In this document: positions 22,207-33,654 of the stretch, in pieces
Numbering within the stretch: the first letter of the stretch is position 1
Layout: every line of letters begins with the position of its first letter
Assembly (NCBI GenBank): GCA_030386875.1
Contig: CM059557.1
Span: forward strand, 63,380,514-63,444,513
Source of the DNA: Morinoia aosen
Lineage: Eukaryota > Arthropoda > Malacostraca > Amphipoda > Talitridae
Direction: 5' to 3'
DNA: 64,000 bases
Made by a program: the position numbers and the translations under genes
Notes under the pieces: generated by a model
What the model was told of the DNA's origin: nothing
What the model saw: the letters and a program-made list of their open reading frames with translations, nothing else
The model's database searches: none

Positions 22207-22463
22207 CTACAGGCGTATATAGGCAAAGCACTTAACGCTCACTGCCAAGGCGCTCAGCGCATTGCGTAAAAACATTTCTTTCTCGTCGCAAGTACACACC
22301 GAGCTTAATATTGAGAAATTTCATGCTCATTACTACCTCACCGTCAGAACGTTCCGTGCTCGCTGCTAAATAATTACACATTCCTCACCAAAACACTGAT
22401 GCAACCGGCATTCGTTGCTAATGCACTTTATTTTCGCCAAAAATGTGTCATTAGACGTAATGC
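22207..22463. other. no gene; flank of LINE copy A
   Basis: Contains short repeats of a GCTCACTGCC-like phrase, faintly echoed at 1-60 on the other side of LINE copy A. No gene recognised. Confidence 0.4.
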
Positions 22464-22467
22464 TTAA

Positions 22468-23644
22468 GGACACCGTCTAGGTAGAAATCAGGATATGTGT
22501 TGATTTTCTGCTTTTATATGCATCTTATAGAGGATTTTCTTGCGCTTCCATTGGTACTTTCCGTTTACGTCTACTCCGAATAGTGCGCCCACCGGAGGGG
22601 GGGGGGGGGGGAAGCGATGGGGGTGGCGTGACCTTGACACCCACCCCCCTCATTATTAGGGGTCAATTGAGCGTGTTTCTCTGCGGGAATGGCATTAGAG
22701 TTCGTTAATGGGCTACTCAAAGTGCTTCCATTATTCAAACGAAACATTCTAACGCTGAGTACATATTTTTTTATAATTTTTGACAATTTCAGAATTTAGC
22801 TGTTCTGCCGTATCTATGATACCGCAGCTTTCATTCATAGCTCAATGAAAGCTGCAGTATCATAGCTACAGCTATGGCGAGCACACCAATCCAAAGGGCT
22901 TGAAAAGAGCTATAAAACAAAGAAGTTGACTTGACAAAAAAACGAATTTTGGTAAAAAAAATTGAAAAATTAAAAAAATTGGTTGCTTTCATGAATGACA
23001 CCTATTCTCTTTTGTTGTATATTTTTTTCCAGAGTTACAGAGCTACAGCAATGTAAATTGTATCAATCGAAAGGGCTTGAAAAGAGCTACAAACGCTCAA
23101 GAGTTCATTATAGAAAACCCTGTAGTTCAAAAGATGAAAAGAATTTTTTTTTTGTGAAAAAACACGTTTTTCTGGAAACTTGATAATTGGTTTCTCAAAT
23201 GCTACTTCTTCCACAATTTTAGAGCTAGGAGAATGGTTTATATACCATTCGATAGGGCTCAGCAAGGTGTATCCTCGCGCAATAGCATTTTTTGATAAAT
23301 TTATTATTTTGAAAATTACACATGAAAAAAAAAATTAAAAAAGTTCATTTTTTTTAATTCCCAAAATCCACAAAAAAAGGTATCGAAATTCCCTAATGCG
23401 AGGGATTATATAGACATCTAAGCAATCAAAAACGAAGTACTGGTTCTGTAACTTCAATGTAGAAGTAGGATTTTAAAAAATCCCCTATTTTATCATATTT
23501 TTCGAAAATAAAAAAAAATCCAGTGCAGATACAAAATTTTTATCGAAATAACAAATGATATTTGCATCATTTCACACCTACTGTGAAAATTTCAGAGAAA
23601 TCCATCTATAAATAACGGGACTTTTTTTTACCTAGACGGTGTCC
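22468..23644. mobile_element. TTAA-flanked inverted-repeat element T2
   Basis: TTAA at 22464-22467 and 23645-23648; perfect 16-bp inverted tips GGACACCGTCTAGGTA. 1177 bp, non-coding. Inside are a G run (22597-22611), a strong hairpin (22816-22863) and about three diverged direct repeats of roughly 170 bp, marked by AAAGGGCTTGAAAAGAGCTA at about 22896 and 23069 and a weaker form near 23248. The tip sequence relates to element T3 (61149-61978), GG(G/A)CAC. Confidence 0.85.
22816..22863. other. hairpin (20-bp arms, 8-bp loop)
   Basis: The arm ATGATACCGCAGCTTTCATT is followed by the loop CATAGCTC and an inverted arm differing at one base. It lies inside element T2. It may be the relic of an inverted insertion or a structural part of the element. 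Confidence 0.85.
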
Positions 23645-23649
23645 TTAAA

Positions 23650-25431
23650 GCTTACGTTTGAACGTCCACGTTGGAGGAGTTTAAGCCCCCTTTAGGCAGT
23701 AAGAGAAGTAGGAGAAAAAATCAGAGATGTCATGAACACAGCTTAAGGAAATAAAAGACAGATGGAAAGAGAAACTAGGAGAGTTCTACCTCAATCAACT
23801 ATGCATTATGATCACCACGGGGAATATAACAATTGCCAGGAAACCATTTCACTGATTTTATTTAAATTTAAGAGCGAACACGTGAGTTATCAACAGCAAA
23901 AAATTTTCCGCCACTGAACACAATTTCCCGTTAGAGGCCAGACATTCATATCAAATTAAACCCAACAAAATGTATCAAATAATTATTATTCATCACAGAA
24001 GAACCCCCCCAAGGGGACAGAGAGTCTCAAACAATACTTGAATATCGTACAAGTGATAATTATTTCAACTTCAATTGCTCACAAATAAAACAAAGCAAAT
24101 AATGGAGAAACCACGGCACAACCATAGAAGCGATAATGCATAAAATCGATGGCACAGCAAAATTACATGCGTTATGAATACTAGCAATACCGGATGTTGT
24201 TACGTTGCACTTTTCTGCATACACTCGTTTTCATAATTCACACAACCCCTAATTTAATACGTAAAAGGACCGTATTCTGAGTTCGCTTCAAGGTACTTCT
24301 TCACTTGTTTGCAACTGTCCCTATTCACGTCCTGTAAGTAGTCGTCTGAAGTGAAATACCGCTGGTCCGATACAGGGTTAAGGTTGGGCTGTGAGTATGC
24401 TAGTACGAGTGCCGATTCCAACTCTGAGCCCGTCGGCTCAGTGGAACGCCTAGAGAATCGCCGACGGACTCGACCATAGCTCTCCACTGGTTCATCGTGA
24501 TGCGCTGGTGCTGGGTTCTACGCTGGTTAATATTGTTCGTTAGCTGATGCAGGCTCTGATTCGTCGGCTTCGTAGTGCTTGTAGGTTCACTGACGGACTT
24601 TGCTAAGATGTCAGGATGATGCATAGTGATGCGCTAGTATACTAGTATACTGGTGTTATAACGCGCAGGATGCGGATGATGTGATGCTCTTCGTGTACCT
24701 TTCCTTCGTCCTGGGTAGACTCGTTTTCTGTTACCGGATGATATGTACTATATTCTGGTTCCGTAGTATCTTGATTCGTTGAGGCCCGTTTGTGCAGGGC
24801 ACTGCGATAAAGCTTTGCATGGTGCACAGCAAACCGGCGCTGCTCGCAGGCTGCTTCAACCCATGAGACCTCGTATCACTTCTTCAACCCCTTTCTTCAC
24901 AAAAACCACGCTCTGTTGCTGCGCTCTGCTTTCATACGTACACGTCTTTCTCCTCTCGAAAGTTCCAGAACCTATTCACTAGTACTGGCATCTCGCTCTC
25001 AGACTGGTCAAACTCTTGCTCGCAGTTGCCCCTCCGCGGCAAATTTCCGGATGCCTATTGATTGTCGTGATGCGGGCCTCCTACCATCAATCGCCCAATT
25101 TACCCCCAAAAACGCTTTTAACCCACGTTTCAGTAACGTTGTAGTTTCGCGCGCGTTTCGCATCATCAAATTTCTGTACAAATTAGGTTTCCTTACAAAT
25201 TTATCTTTTCCCAAACCGCTCATACATTTTAGGAATGTACTTAAAATGACAGTTTTGATCCCTGAAATGATGGAAACCTCGCAATAAAGACCTCCAGCAA
25301 CCTTTTCACCCCGTGCAAAGTCTCGAAATCGCAATTTCTTCGCCTCAATCGTAAACAAAGTTTTTCAGATGAATTGTTAAGGCGTATTCCCGTGTAGAAA
25401 TATTTTTCCATACAAAATGTATTGAATTGCT
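23650..25431. other. no confirmed gene; GC-richer block 24250-25350
   Basis: 24018-24190 is similar to 62005-62140 (shared CTCAAACAATAC and ATTATGAA-like phrases), so it is part of a dispersed repeat. On the minus strand 24254-24827 reads as overlapping low-complexity frames rich in S, T, Q, N and R. 25008-25358 is an open minus frame of 116 codons with no family resemblance that I can see. A decayed element or an unrecognised gene are both possible. Confidence 0.35.
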
Positions 25432-25527
25432 GATTATCGATAAGAAATAATGAGGTGTGAGGAAAAGTTTGATCGGTAAATTATTTTTCATTTGATAAAA
25501 CGTGTTTTGATACACCTCTGGCTTAGT
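25432..25527. repeat. 96-bp dispersed repeat, copy 1
   Basis: Nearly identical to 28654-28749 in the same orientation, from GATTATCGATAAGAAATAAT to ACACCTCTGGCTTAG. Identity is unusually high for this window, so the duplication is recent. Confidence 0.9.
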
Positions 25528-25590
25528 GTGATGTAACCTTTTTAATCCAAACCGAGAGTGAAAGTAGCTCTGCTGATTTCGAGCAAGTGC

Positions 25591-25760
25591 ATTGGTATTG
25601 TTACCACCTTTTTAGCACCACGAGACAGTTTTCCCTTCAAATGAAACTTTTTACTTCTTATACAGATTGAAGTTTATTGGTATTATTACCACCCTTTTAG
25701 CACCACAAGACAGTTTTCCTTCAAAAAAAACTTTTCACTTCTTATACAGATTGAAGTTTA
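25591..25760. repeat. tandem duplication, 85-bp unit
   Basis: Two units (25591-25675 and 25676-25760), each containing TTTTAGCACCAC, GACAGTTTTCC and CTTCTTATACAGATTGAAGT. They differ at a few sites. Non-coding. Confidence 0.9.
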
Positions 25761-25794
25761 GCCTTTTGAATAATCTCAAAATAAATAAAACAGC

Positions 25795-26450
25795 AAGGAC
25801 AGTGACTCTCAAATTAATCATTATATTTTAATCAAATAAGAGAATTAAAAAACCGAACGTTTCGAAGAAGGTCATTTCAGTATTATCGAAAAATTTTATG
25901 AACATTGATTTCAGATCAACCTTACTGAATAAATACAGAGTGCTGTCAATTTTCAACTATGAAAATAAGCTCACCAAGGCTATGCTCTCTTCCATTGTTT
26001 ACAAGTACAGTCGCGCACAATGTGCGTCTGAATACGTCGGGCAATCTACCAGATCCCTTCGTGTTCGTGCAGCAGAGCATGCCGGACGGAGCTATCGAAC
26101 GAACTTGCCTCTAAAAACTTCTCCTCACTCTGCAGTCCGCTCACACGCAGAGAAGTGAGACCTCCCCGTTCGCTTAGACGATTATAATATTATTACTACC
26201 GAATCTAATCAAACAGGTCTCCGTATTCTAGAATCGCTTTTCATCATGAAAGACAAGGCAGTTCTAAACGACACGCTATCCTCCTATCCCTTACAAATAG
26301 CTTCTTGATTTTCAAATATTTTCAAAATCGACTTATGTTATTAAATAATTTTTCAGATGCTGAAGATGATCTTAGAGGGCAAAACGTTCGGTTTTTATTA
26401 TCCTTATTTGACTAAAATATAATGGTTAATTTGAGATTTGCTGTCCTAAC
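25795..26450 (+). mobile_element. Penelope-like element fragment with inverted ends
   Basis: A GIY-YIG coding relic is enclosed by inverted copies of about 70-100 bp (25796-25895 and 26345-26450), sharing TCTCAAATTAA, CATTATATTTTA, TCAAATAAG and AAAACCGAACGTTT. Penelope-like elements often insert with partial, inverted terminal pieces, and an AACGTTCGG-type phrase next to the ORF end is common in them. The reverse transcriptase domain is missing, so this is a 5'-truncated copy. Confidence 0.75.
25898..26308 (+). pseudogene. Penelope-like GIY-YIG endonuclease C-terminus
   Basis: The frame reads through VYKYSRAQCASEYVGQSTRS and LRVRAAEH. The YVGQ block corresponds to the YIG half of GIY-YIG with the following R and E-H residues, and the Cys before it to the linker typical of Penelope-like elements. 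A TGA at 26156 interrupts it, after which the same frame continues DLPVRLDDYNIITTESN, RILESLFIMKDKAVLND and a natural stop at 26306. So one point change broke the C-terminal domain. The upstream RT part is absent. The first codon is only where the frame opens. Confidence 0.8.
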
Positions 26451-28653
26451 TTTATATTTATTTTTTTCACTTCTTAAGTTGATCAGTCTCTCACTCAGTT
26501 ATCATTGCCTTTAAATCATTTCCATTTCTTGTTTTTTATCAAAACAAAGGTAATGATCTGCAACAACTAGTCATCTCAAAAAGTGTGAACCTTATTCTTC
26601 ATTATTGATTTTAGTTTTAAGTCGTCCATCGTCATTTATAAAAGCATCATCCTTCAACTATTAAAGAATCACATGACCGTAATGAAAGCCAATGAAAGTC
26701 AGGCTCTCTAAAAATAAGTCGGATAGATTTAAGAGTCGCTGCAGTGCAAAATCCTGTTATCTTCGCAACACCTCACTCTTCGGTTGTCCAAAATCAGTAC
26801 CTCCAATTATCATCAAATGAGACAGACTGCAATGCTGCCTGTTCAATTAATTTTTAGGGAGATATTTCAAAAAAACAATGATTGAAGAAGCTCACCAATT
26901 CAAGCCGCTGGTAATTTCTCCAAGGCAGTGTAGTTGAGCTTGAGGCTTGCTCACACCTGTTGTAATTCTTGTCTTTGTCCTGTTGGCCTTAGAATTTCAT
27001 CATAATAAATTTATGCAGTGCCTTATCAGTTCTTTTACAAATGGAGTCGGAAGTTTTGTAAAATAATGACTAAACCAAAGCATTCTCATTAGCATGTACC
27101 GGAATGGACCAAATGAAAGTATGCGCTCACCCACCTCAAAAACGGCTAGTTAGCTTTTTGTCAACCAAGTTTCCTCGGAGAAGAAATGATACGCACAAAC
27201 TCGAAGCGTGAGCCAATAACGAAGTTTCACAGGCTTTATAGCTTTGCAGAGACTAGGATGACTGTTGGCAAGATTCACAACAAATGGACAGCAGAAGAAA
27301 TTCTTCATTACCGAACCGAGGGCGATCAAGACGACCTCAAACAGCAAAAAGTGAAGCCAACATTGAGATTGTTAAGATTATGGTAAAAGAAAATGACACT
27401 CGTACCACCAGAAAATTTTCAGTTTCGCGATAGTGGTCGTAATTATTTACTCAGCAGAACAAAAAATAAGGTACTACAAGTTAAACATTATAATTATCAG
27501 CCTGGCCTCAATGCCTACGAGTATAATAAGGTGATACGGTGCTCAAGTATACCGACCTTGGAAATCTACCTAGCAGTGCCATGTAAGGAATGCAAAAACA
27601 GTGCAAATGTGTTTTAAGGGTGAGTGAAAAATGTAAATAATAGGATAATAATAATAATAGGAAGATATTCAACAAACTATGGTAAGCATTTCTCACTATA
27701 TGATTCATCAACAGTAGGAAGTCTTTCTCTTATTTCCCTTTTTTCCGCTACCCAAAAAAATGTTGTAAACGATTTGTAATACTTGATTCTAACATCCCCT
27801 TGCTCTTCCAGTTCTTCCTTGTAATCGAAGAATGAAATATCCAAACAGTTAATACAAAACTTAAACAAAACAGAACGATTTAGTTGAAGAACATAATTTC
27901 GATTTTATTGCGCAAACCAAGCTAGTTAATGAGGTTGAAAGTAGATTAATTTCGGTACGAGCAGTACCAATATTATGCTGTAAGACAATTTTAGCTTCAC
28001 GTTGTCGTGATCGCCGTATTTTACGCATTTTTCTAACTATGTCGCTTTTGCGCAGCTTTCAGGCCATATTGAATAGATAATAGACATTAAATTAAATATG
28101 GTAATTTTGAGAATAGCTGTGCCCGAAGTCATCGTTTTTGAGCAATGAGGATTTGCCACCGGAGGGGAACTCCGAGTCAAGAGAACTTTGTGTGTTCTTG
28201 TGCATATGTTCTCGGCAAAAACATTTTTAAACCTACCCGACTTTCCGTTCCTCGTATTGGCAACAGTGGACAACGTTTTAGTGGTGTAGGGCCTACAAGA
28301 ACCGCAGGTGCTACCATGTAATGACGATCGCTAGGCCTTCGTGTCGTGAACGTGCTTTGCGGCGGTGTGAGTCACGACATAAAATTTGTTCTATGTCGTG
28401 AATATATGTGAATTCACATATATGTGAATTCTACACCAGTACAACAGCATCACAAATAACTTCAGACAAGAATATTTAATCTAAATCTAAATTCTGACTT
28501 CACAACACAATCTTTATTGTCATATCTACCTATCCAAAACGGATCGTTTACAGACCTAAATCATTCAAAATAGAGGATAGTACGCATTTCTCAAAGCTTT
28601 ATTATACGCACCTCCCAACACACACACACACACATATATATATATATGTGTGT
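26451..28653. other. no gene seen; palindrome at 28402-28423
   Basis: AT-rich, with only short ORFs that resemble nothing known to me. A perfect 22-bp palindrome centred on GAATTC lies at 28402-28423 (ATATGTGAATTCACATAT core). A (CA)n run is at 28618-28634. Confidence 0.45.
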
Positions 28654-28749
28654 GATTATCGATAAGAAATAATGAGGTGTGAGGAAAAGTTTGATCGGTA
28701 AATTAATTTTCATTTGATAAAACGTGTTTTGATACACCTCTGGCTTAGT
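28654..28749. repeat. 96-bp dispersed repeat, copy 2
   Basis: Second copy of the repeat at 25432-25527. Here it lies between a (CA)n(TA)n microsatellite and the tandem block at 28765. Confidence 0.9.
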
Positions 28750-28764
28750 CTCCGATACTCCGAT

Positions 28765-28979
28765 ACTCTCTCCGATACATTAGATATATATATATATATA
28801 AACATTTAACGATCAAACAGAACGAGTATGAAACCATATTCATCACCGTAAATCTAGACCAGTGAAAGGCAAATTTGTTTATTTATTTTATAACGCCATT
28901 TGTACTCCAGTACTGTAGGTTGCACATAAGGGTAGGTCTCAACAAAATCCCTGGAACGAGGAACTCTCTCCGATACATT

Positions 28980-29030
<51 letters not shown>

Positions 29031-29219
29031 CATATATAAACATTTAACGATCAAACAGAACGAGTATGAAACCATATTCATCACCGTAAATCTAGACCAG
29101 TGAAAGGCAAATTTTTTTATTTATTTTATAACGCCATTTGTACTCCAGTACTGTAGGTTGCACATAAGGGTAGGTCTCAACAAAATCCCTGGAACGAGGA
29201 ACTCTCTCCGATACATTAG
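28765..29219. repeat. tandem duplication of ~200-240 bp with AT microsatellites
   Basis: Unit 1 is 28765-28962 and unit 2 is 28963-29200; a third start (ACTCTCTCCGATACATTAG) follows at 29201. Outside the (TA)n tracts the units are almost identical. The length difference (198 versus 238) comes from the AT tract (28984-29036 in unit 2). Confidence 0.92.
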
Positions 29220-29989
29220 AGTTACTAATATTTGGGAAATCTATGAGAAATTTTTCCATAACTTGAATTTCTCATCGGCTCTTGATTAATTTTGTCTTTA
29301 ATTATCTTCCAAAATATTTGAGCCCTACCTTTCCTCAAGAAATTGGTCATAACTTTCAGTAGTAGTGTGGTGCATGGTGGCGTTAAGGTTGCAAGTGCGC
29401 TCTCGTTGTGACGTCATTTTGCTCGGAGGTTGGGCGGACGGTGGATGCGCAGGCTGGTGCTCTTCGAGCCACGTCGGCACTGCTGGTTACCGGCTATTCC
29501 TCGCGCTATGAGGGTTGAAGTATCCTAACCTTGGTGCCCGTTCTTGCTCTTCTTTCATATCAAATCCCATGTTTATTTTGTGTGAATGGCCTATTTTTGT
29601 TTCGTTTTATTTTCGTTGGCTCTCTTGCCGCAGTTGAAATTCTTGCTTTTCTTCATCATTGACATTTAATTACTAAACGACACCCTTCTATCTAACATTA
29701 CCTGCGGCTTGCCGCGCTTGAAGCTTTTTCTAAGCCTTGATTGAATGGGTTCACCTCTAATAATTGATCTAAACTCTGATTAAGTTTAGATTAGGTGTCC
29801 TATTCGAATTGAATTGATCTTATTAAAAGTCCAATTACCCTAACCTATTTTCCCTTAAATTCTTTCAGGCCCTAAAGGAAACTTTTTCCACTGAAGCCAC
29901 AATTAAGTTCAGGTGTGTGCTAGCTATGGTCTTCTCTGTGTTGGCTCTGACTTGATTTATTTACAATATCCTCTCAATAATATATCCTC
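29220..29989. other. possible 3' flank or LTR of the Gypsy element
   Basis: Contains a GC-rich patch (29390-29530) and then AT-rich DNA up to the end of the Gypsy coding relic. A long terminal repeat would be expected here for a minus-strand element. No second copy exists in the window to prove it. Confidence 0.3.
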
Positions 29990-30849
29990 TCAACAATATA
30001 TTAAATCTGCTTTTACTGCTGCAAGATTTTCCCCTTCAGATTTACTCTCTCCAAATCCTAAAAAGTTGACTTCTTCAGGTAAATAATCTGGAGTAGCACA
30101 TGCGGCCCAGGAACCTGCCTCACAACGAGCTACCACATTTAAACTTTCGTTAACTAACTCTTCTTGCACTGTAAATGCCTGCTCAACCAAATTTATAATT
30201 ACAGCCGCACTCGCATTATCGCTATCGGCCGAAGGCTGCAATACTGATGTAAGTGATTCACTGATCCTCTCGTTCTCTGAATATTGTCACACTGGTGTAG
30301 AAGCTATAGGTTCTGCGTGGATTTCTGCTTCAACTACAATCCTCTGTAACACTCCACCTAGGTTTGAATCACCTTGTACATTGGATTTTTCTTCAACATC
30401 AAAATGACGATTACTGTTTCGCTTCTGATGCTCGTTCTGCTCTGGACTAAATCCACGAAAATCTCTACTCCCTTTTTCAGAAAAAAAATTAGGAATTTCA
30501 CGGAACTCCCTTTTCAAGAGGAGGAATCTCTTTTATCGTGCGTTTATCAGTAGGTGGTGTTAAGTGTACAGAGAACTGACCTACTCGCGGTTTACTGTCT
30601 TCCTCCACACTAACCTCACTGTCAGTAACACTCGACGCGACTACTATCACTCTCATCGGAAAGAGTCGAATCCCCATCACTACTGCTAGACGGACTACCG
30701 GTAGAGCTCAAACTGCTGCAACTAGTAGTACTACTCTCACTAAAGCCATAAAAGGAAGGAACGCAGCTCCCATTCCCAGCAGTTTCGAATTCATATGGCT
30801 CTAACGAGTCGGAATCGTCAAAATTACTGTTCATCTGAAAATATTTCAA
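29990..30849 (-). pseudogene. acidic Ser-rich C-terminal region after integrase
   Basis: Several minus-strand frames follow the integrase: a serine/aspartate-rich stretch (SSTTSCSSLSSTGSPSSSSD), a short VSVEEDSKPRVGQ part, and a final frame ending at 29990 (VNFLGFGESKSEGENLAAVK). They may be the end of the polyprotein or a third ORF. No envelope features (signal peptide, transmembrane helix) are evident. Function unknown. Confidence 0.45.
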
Positions 30850-31009
30850 TAAATAGATTGGAGGCTCATTTCACGACTTTAGCTGCCTATGATGTACTTT
30901 ACGAATGCTTCCTTTTTCTTCTCTCACTTCTCAAGTTACACAATGTGATTGGATTTTAACCTCTCAAAATGGGCAATCAAACTTTGGCTCTAGCTTATGT
31001 TTAGTTTGT

Positions 31010-31949
31010 TTACCTATGCGATGAATCTTGCACAATACCTTTTGTCCTATTTTGAAAGCACTAAACTTTTCATGACCCTGCTCCCAACTATTCGCAATTT
31101 ACTTTTCAATATTTATAGGACCACGCAAAAAATAATTTCTCGGCAGCAAGAACTGAGACGGACTGCCACCAATTTGCGAATGATGAGCGTTATTATACGT
31201 GGTAAGAGCTCTACTTACTTCTTTGTCCCACTCTAAAGGATTATCATAGGTGAAACCTGTATGATTGTCTGATTACTACGCTCCACACACCCATTTGAAA
31301 AAGCTCTATAACTCGTACTATAAATGTGTGTGATATTAAATGAATCTAAAACATCATTAAACTACGATGCTCGAAATTCACTACTATTATCAGTTAGTAT
31401 TCGGTCTGGGAGTGTTAGCATAGCTGGTAATACTCTACTTTTAAAGCTGCTGACACTGTTCGATGTTCTATTTTCAATGGGAATGGCTATGACAAATTCA
31501 GAAAAATTACCTATATCAACTAACAACGCAACATCACCCTGAGAAGAACGAGGAAATTGAATTAAAACAATGGCAACAAGATCAAAGGGATGAGAAGCCT
31601 CTATCTTACGAGTAGGTGGTGTCACCAACTGAGGAGATGTCTTATAAAGTTGGCAATGCCTACACGATACACAAACATCATGAAGAATAGTAGCAGTTGC
31701 AGGATGCCAGAAGTGCTCTTTCACTAATTTGTCTATCTTTTGAATGCCTATGTGAGCAAGTTGAATGTGATGTTTGTACACAACATCAATCATTATCATA
31801 AATGGAACAACGGGTATATAATAACCACTTATGCTTCTAACAAAAATATTCGATACGACGCTCAATGAACTGTAGTACCTCCGGAACTGATCAAGACAAC
31901 GCTGTTTCCAAAAATTCAGATGTACGTTATTGTTGATCTTTGTTTTCAA
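31010..31949 (-). pseudogene. retrotransposon integrase
   Basis: Minus strand. A zinc-binding region with His residues in HHIQLAHIG and Cys in CVSCRHCQ (H-H-C-C) is followed by the catalytic core: D in FDLVAIV, D in LTDNSSEF and E in SNGCVERSN, so all three acids of the D-D-E set survive. A stop follows EFRAS near 31362. A frameshift near 31270 moves the rest (EWDKEVSRALTTYNNAHHSQ) to another frame. The C-terminal part runs to about 31010 (FKIGQKVLCKIH). Inactive as it stands. Confidence 0.85.
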
Positions 31950-32151
31950 AGATTTTATTGCAAAATCATCACACTGAATATTCCGGATACTTGAGTTTGC
32001 AAAAAAAAAATTACCCTTACGTTACGTCTCGTTTCCGTAAGTCGTCACCTTCCCCAGCACTAACAATACTCTCTTGATCCACAAGTTCAACAGTTTCCAC
32101 ATCAATATCTGACCCCTATACACTCAAACTGAAAAAAACAATCAAACTGAC

Positions 32152-32550
32152 TCACAAAGATTCCTCCAGGTCTTCCTCCACCTTAAAGGGATGCCTAACC
32201 AGCTCACCAGCAATGACTAAGCTCAGGGAAAGACTACCAGAGTCAGTGGTTATCTTGTTCTCTGCTAAGAAATTTGCACCAATTAAACAACAGCATGGCA
32301 TGGCATCACATTCGACTACCGCAAATGGTACTCTCACATCCATTTTCAACCTCTTTAGAAGACAAAGAAAATAAATCACACCACGTAAAAAAGCTCTTTG
32401 GCCATCAATTCCTATAACTGCAGAATCTTCAACTTGATCAAAATCAAACTGTATACCCCTATTAAGCATGACAGTCACTTCCCTCGCGATTAAGCTTACT
32501 TGGGACCCCGTACCTATCAAGGCACAAATTTTGACACCTCCAACTCCCAC
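32152..32550 (-). pseudogene. second retropepsin-like domain, between RNase H and integrase
   Basis: A 132-codon minus frame. ALIGTGSQVSLI matches the aspartic protease active-site phrase (A-L-I-D-T-G-S), but the catalytic Asp is Gly. CCCLIGANFLAENKITTD matches the distal I-(L/I)-G-A-(D/N)-F-L-x-x-N flap-side motif of retropepsins. Its place after RNase H is unusual, because the element already has a protease at 35.1-35.3 kb. It may be an extra, now dead, protease domain or a piece of another Gypsy element joined by recombination. Confidence 0.65.
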
Positions 32551-32684
32551 CGCACAACCAGTAGCAACTTAAATTCCATGACCGCATTCCGTTGTACATA
32601 CATTTACCTTAGCTTCTTTTACACTGTCGTTATTAATATATAAGCCAGAATCATCAAATTTTTGACCCAATTTACTAAACTGAT

Positions 32685-32996
32685 TCACGAGATCACCCTC
32701 GCATACAAAACCAATGCCTCTTCATTTACTCGGCTAAAAACTGGGTGGAAGTGAATTCCTGCAATACACTGCAAGTGAATCTTTGGTTCTCCCTCAGAAT
32801 TAGGGGTTCGTCTTTTAAATACAACCGGCCATTGCATACCATGTTGAATCCAAATTTCCACCTGAAATATCTCACATGCCACCAACAATAGTTCTTCCCT
32901 TGGTAACTGGCCCCTTCTTCTCATTGACCTGAAAACCATTCCTAGGCCTGCCTCTTTCGTGATCTTGATTTTAAACTTAGATGGATTCTGTATCAA
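32685..32996 (-). pseudogene. linker region between RNase H and second protease
   Basis: An open minus frame (starts MIQNPSKFKIKITKE) with no motif that I recognise, collinear between the RNase H and protease-like domains. It probably belongs to the polyprotein. A dUTPase-like domain sits at this position in some retroviruses, but no dUTPase motif is visible here. Confidence 0.35.
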
Positions 32997-33015
32997 ATAA
33001 TCAACTAAAAGCTCT

Positions 33016-33654
33016 CTAAGCCCGAGGGCCTAGATCATCCTTAGGCAATTCCATATGTATTTTGTCATGCTTAATATCCTCTAAACACATGAACAAAGAA
33101 ATGAAAAATGAATCTCCACCCCCATTTATCTTTTTCATGACTCTCAATCCAGTGGGTAAACCTAATTCTTCATCTTCACCCCCGAGACACTCATCAGGAC
33201 TGCACACACTCCTAGACATCGCATCGGCTATTACGTTCTCGCTTCCAGGTCTATACCTTCTTTTAAAAACATACTCGGCAATATCATTAAAAGTACGCAT
33301 CAACCGCAAATTCGTGATGGCCATATCAAGGAGAAAACAGAGCGGCTTGTGGTTGGTATACAGAATAAATTTAGTACCTAATATAAATGATGAAAATACC
33401 ATGAAACCCCACCTAATAGCTACCAATTCACGCTCCAAAGTGGAGTACCTTGTCTCAGCCTTATAAAACGTAGTAGATGAATACTCAATGACCCTGTAGC
33501 CTCCATGCTGTACTTGCATCAAGCATCCTCCAGCCCCTACGGCAGAGGCATCTACAGATAAATCCAGCGGGGCAACTTTATCAGAATAACCCTGAAAAGA
33601 CAGCGTAACCTCCTCCAATAACTTCTCCTTCAATTGAAGAAAAGCCTGTTTCAT
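33016..33654 (-). pseudogene. retrotransposon RNase H
   Basis: A 212-codon minus frame with the Gypsy RNase H layout: LDLSVDASAVGAGGCLMQ (first Asp), ETRYSTLERELVAIRW (Glu), LYTNHKPLCFLL where the usual T-D-H is T-N-H so the third acid is lost, and GSENVIADAMSR near the end. It then continues as an acidic linker. It is the longest intact frame of the element and directly follows the RT frame. Confidence 0.85.

Noticed and set aside
1-22260. A target duplication for LINE copy A, from the similar phrases AAAGCACTCAACGCT (1-15) and AAAGCACTTAACGCT (22225-22239) and GCTCACTGC on both sides
   Set aside because: The spacing from the element borders differs on the two sides and the phrase also recurs loosely nearby, so it may be an older local repeat.
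22597-22611. The G run as a quadruplex regulatory element
   Set aside because: A single 15-G homopolymer inside a transposon, with no gene nearby; a sequencing slip is also possible.
25008-25358. A 116-codon minus-strand gene
   Set aside because: No recognised motif, no flanking splice or start context that stands out, and another open frame overlaps on the other strand.
26341-26460. A hammerhead ribozyme next to the Penelope relic
   Set aside because: The CTGATGA and GAAAC core elements with a foldable arrangement were not found.
29390-29550. A primer binding site from TTGGTGCCCG near 29540
   Set aside because: It is on the wrong side and strand for the minus-strand Gypsy element, and no LTR pair supports it.
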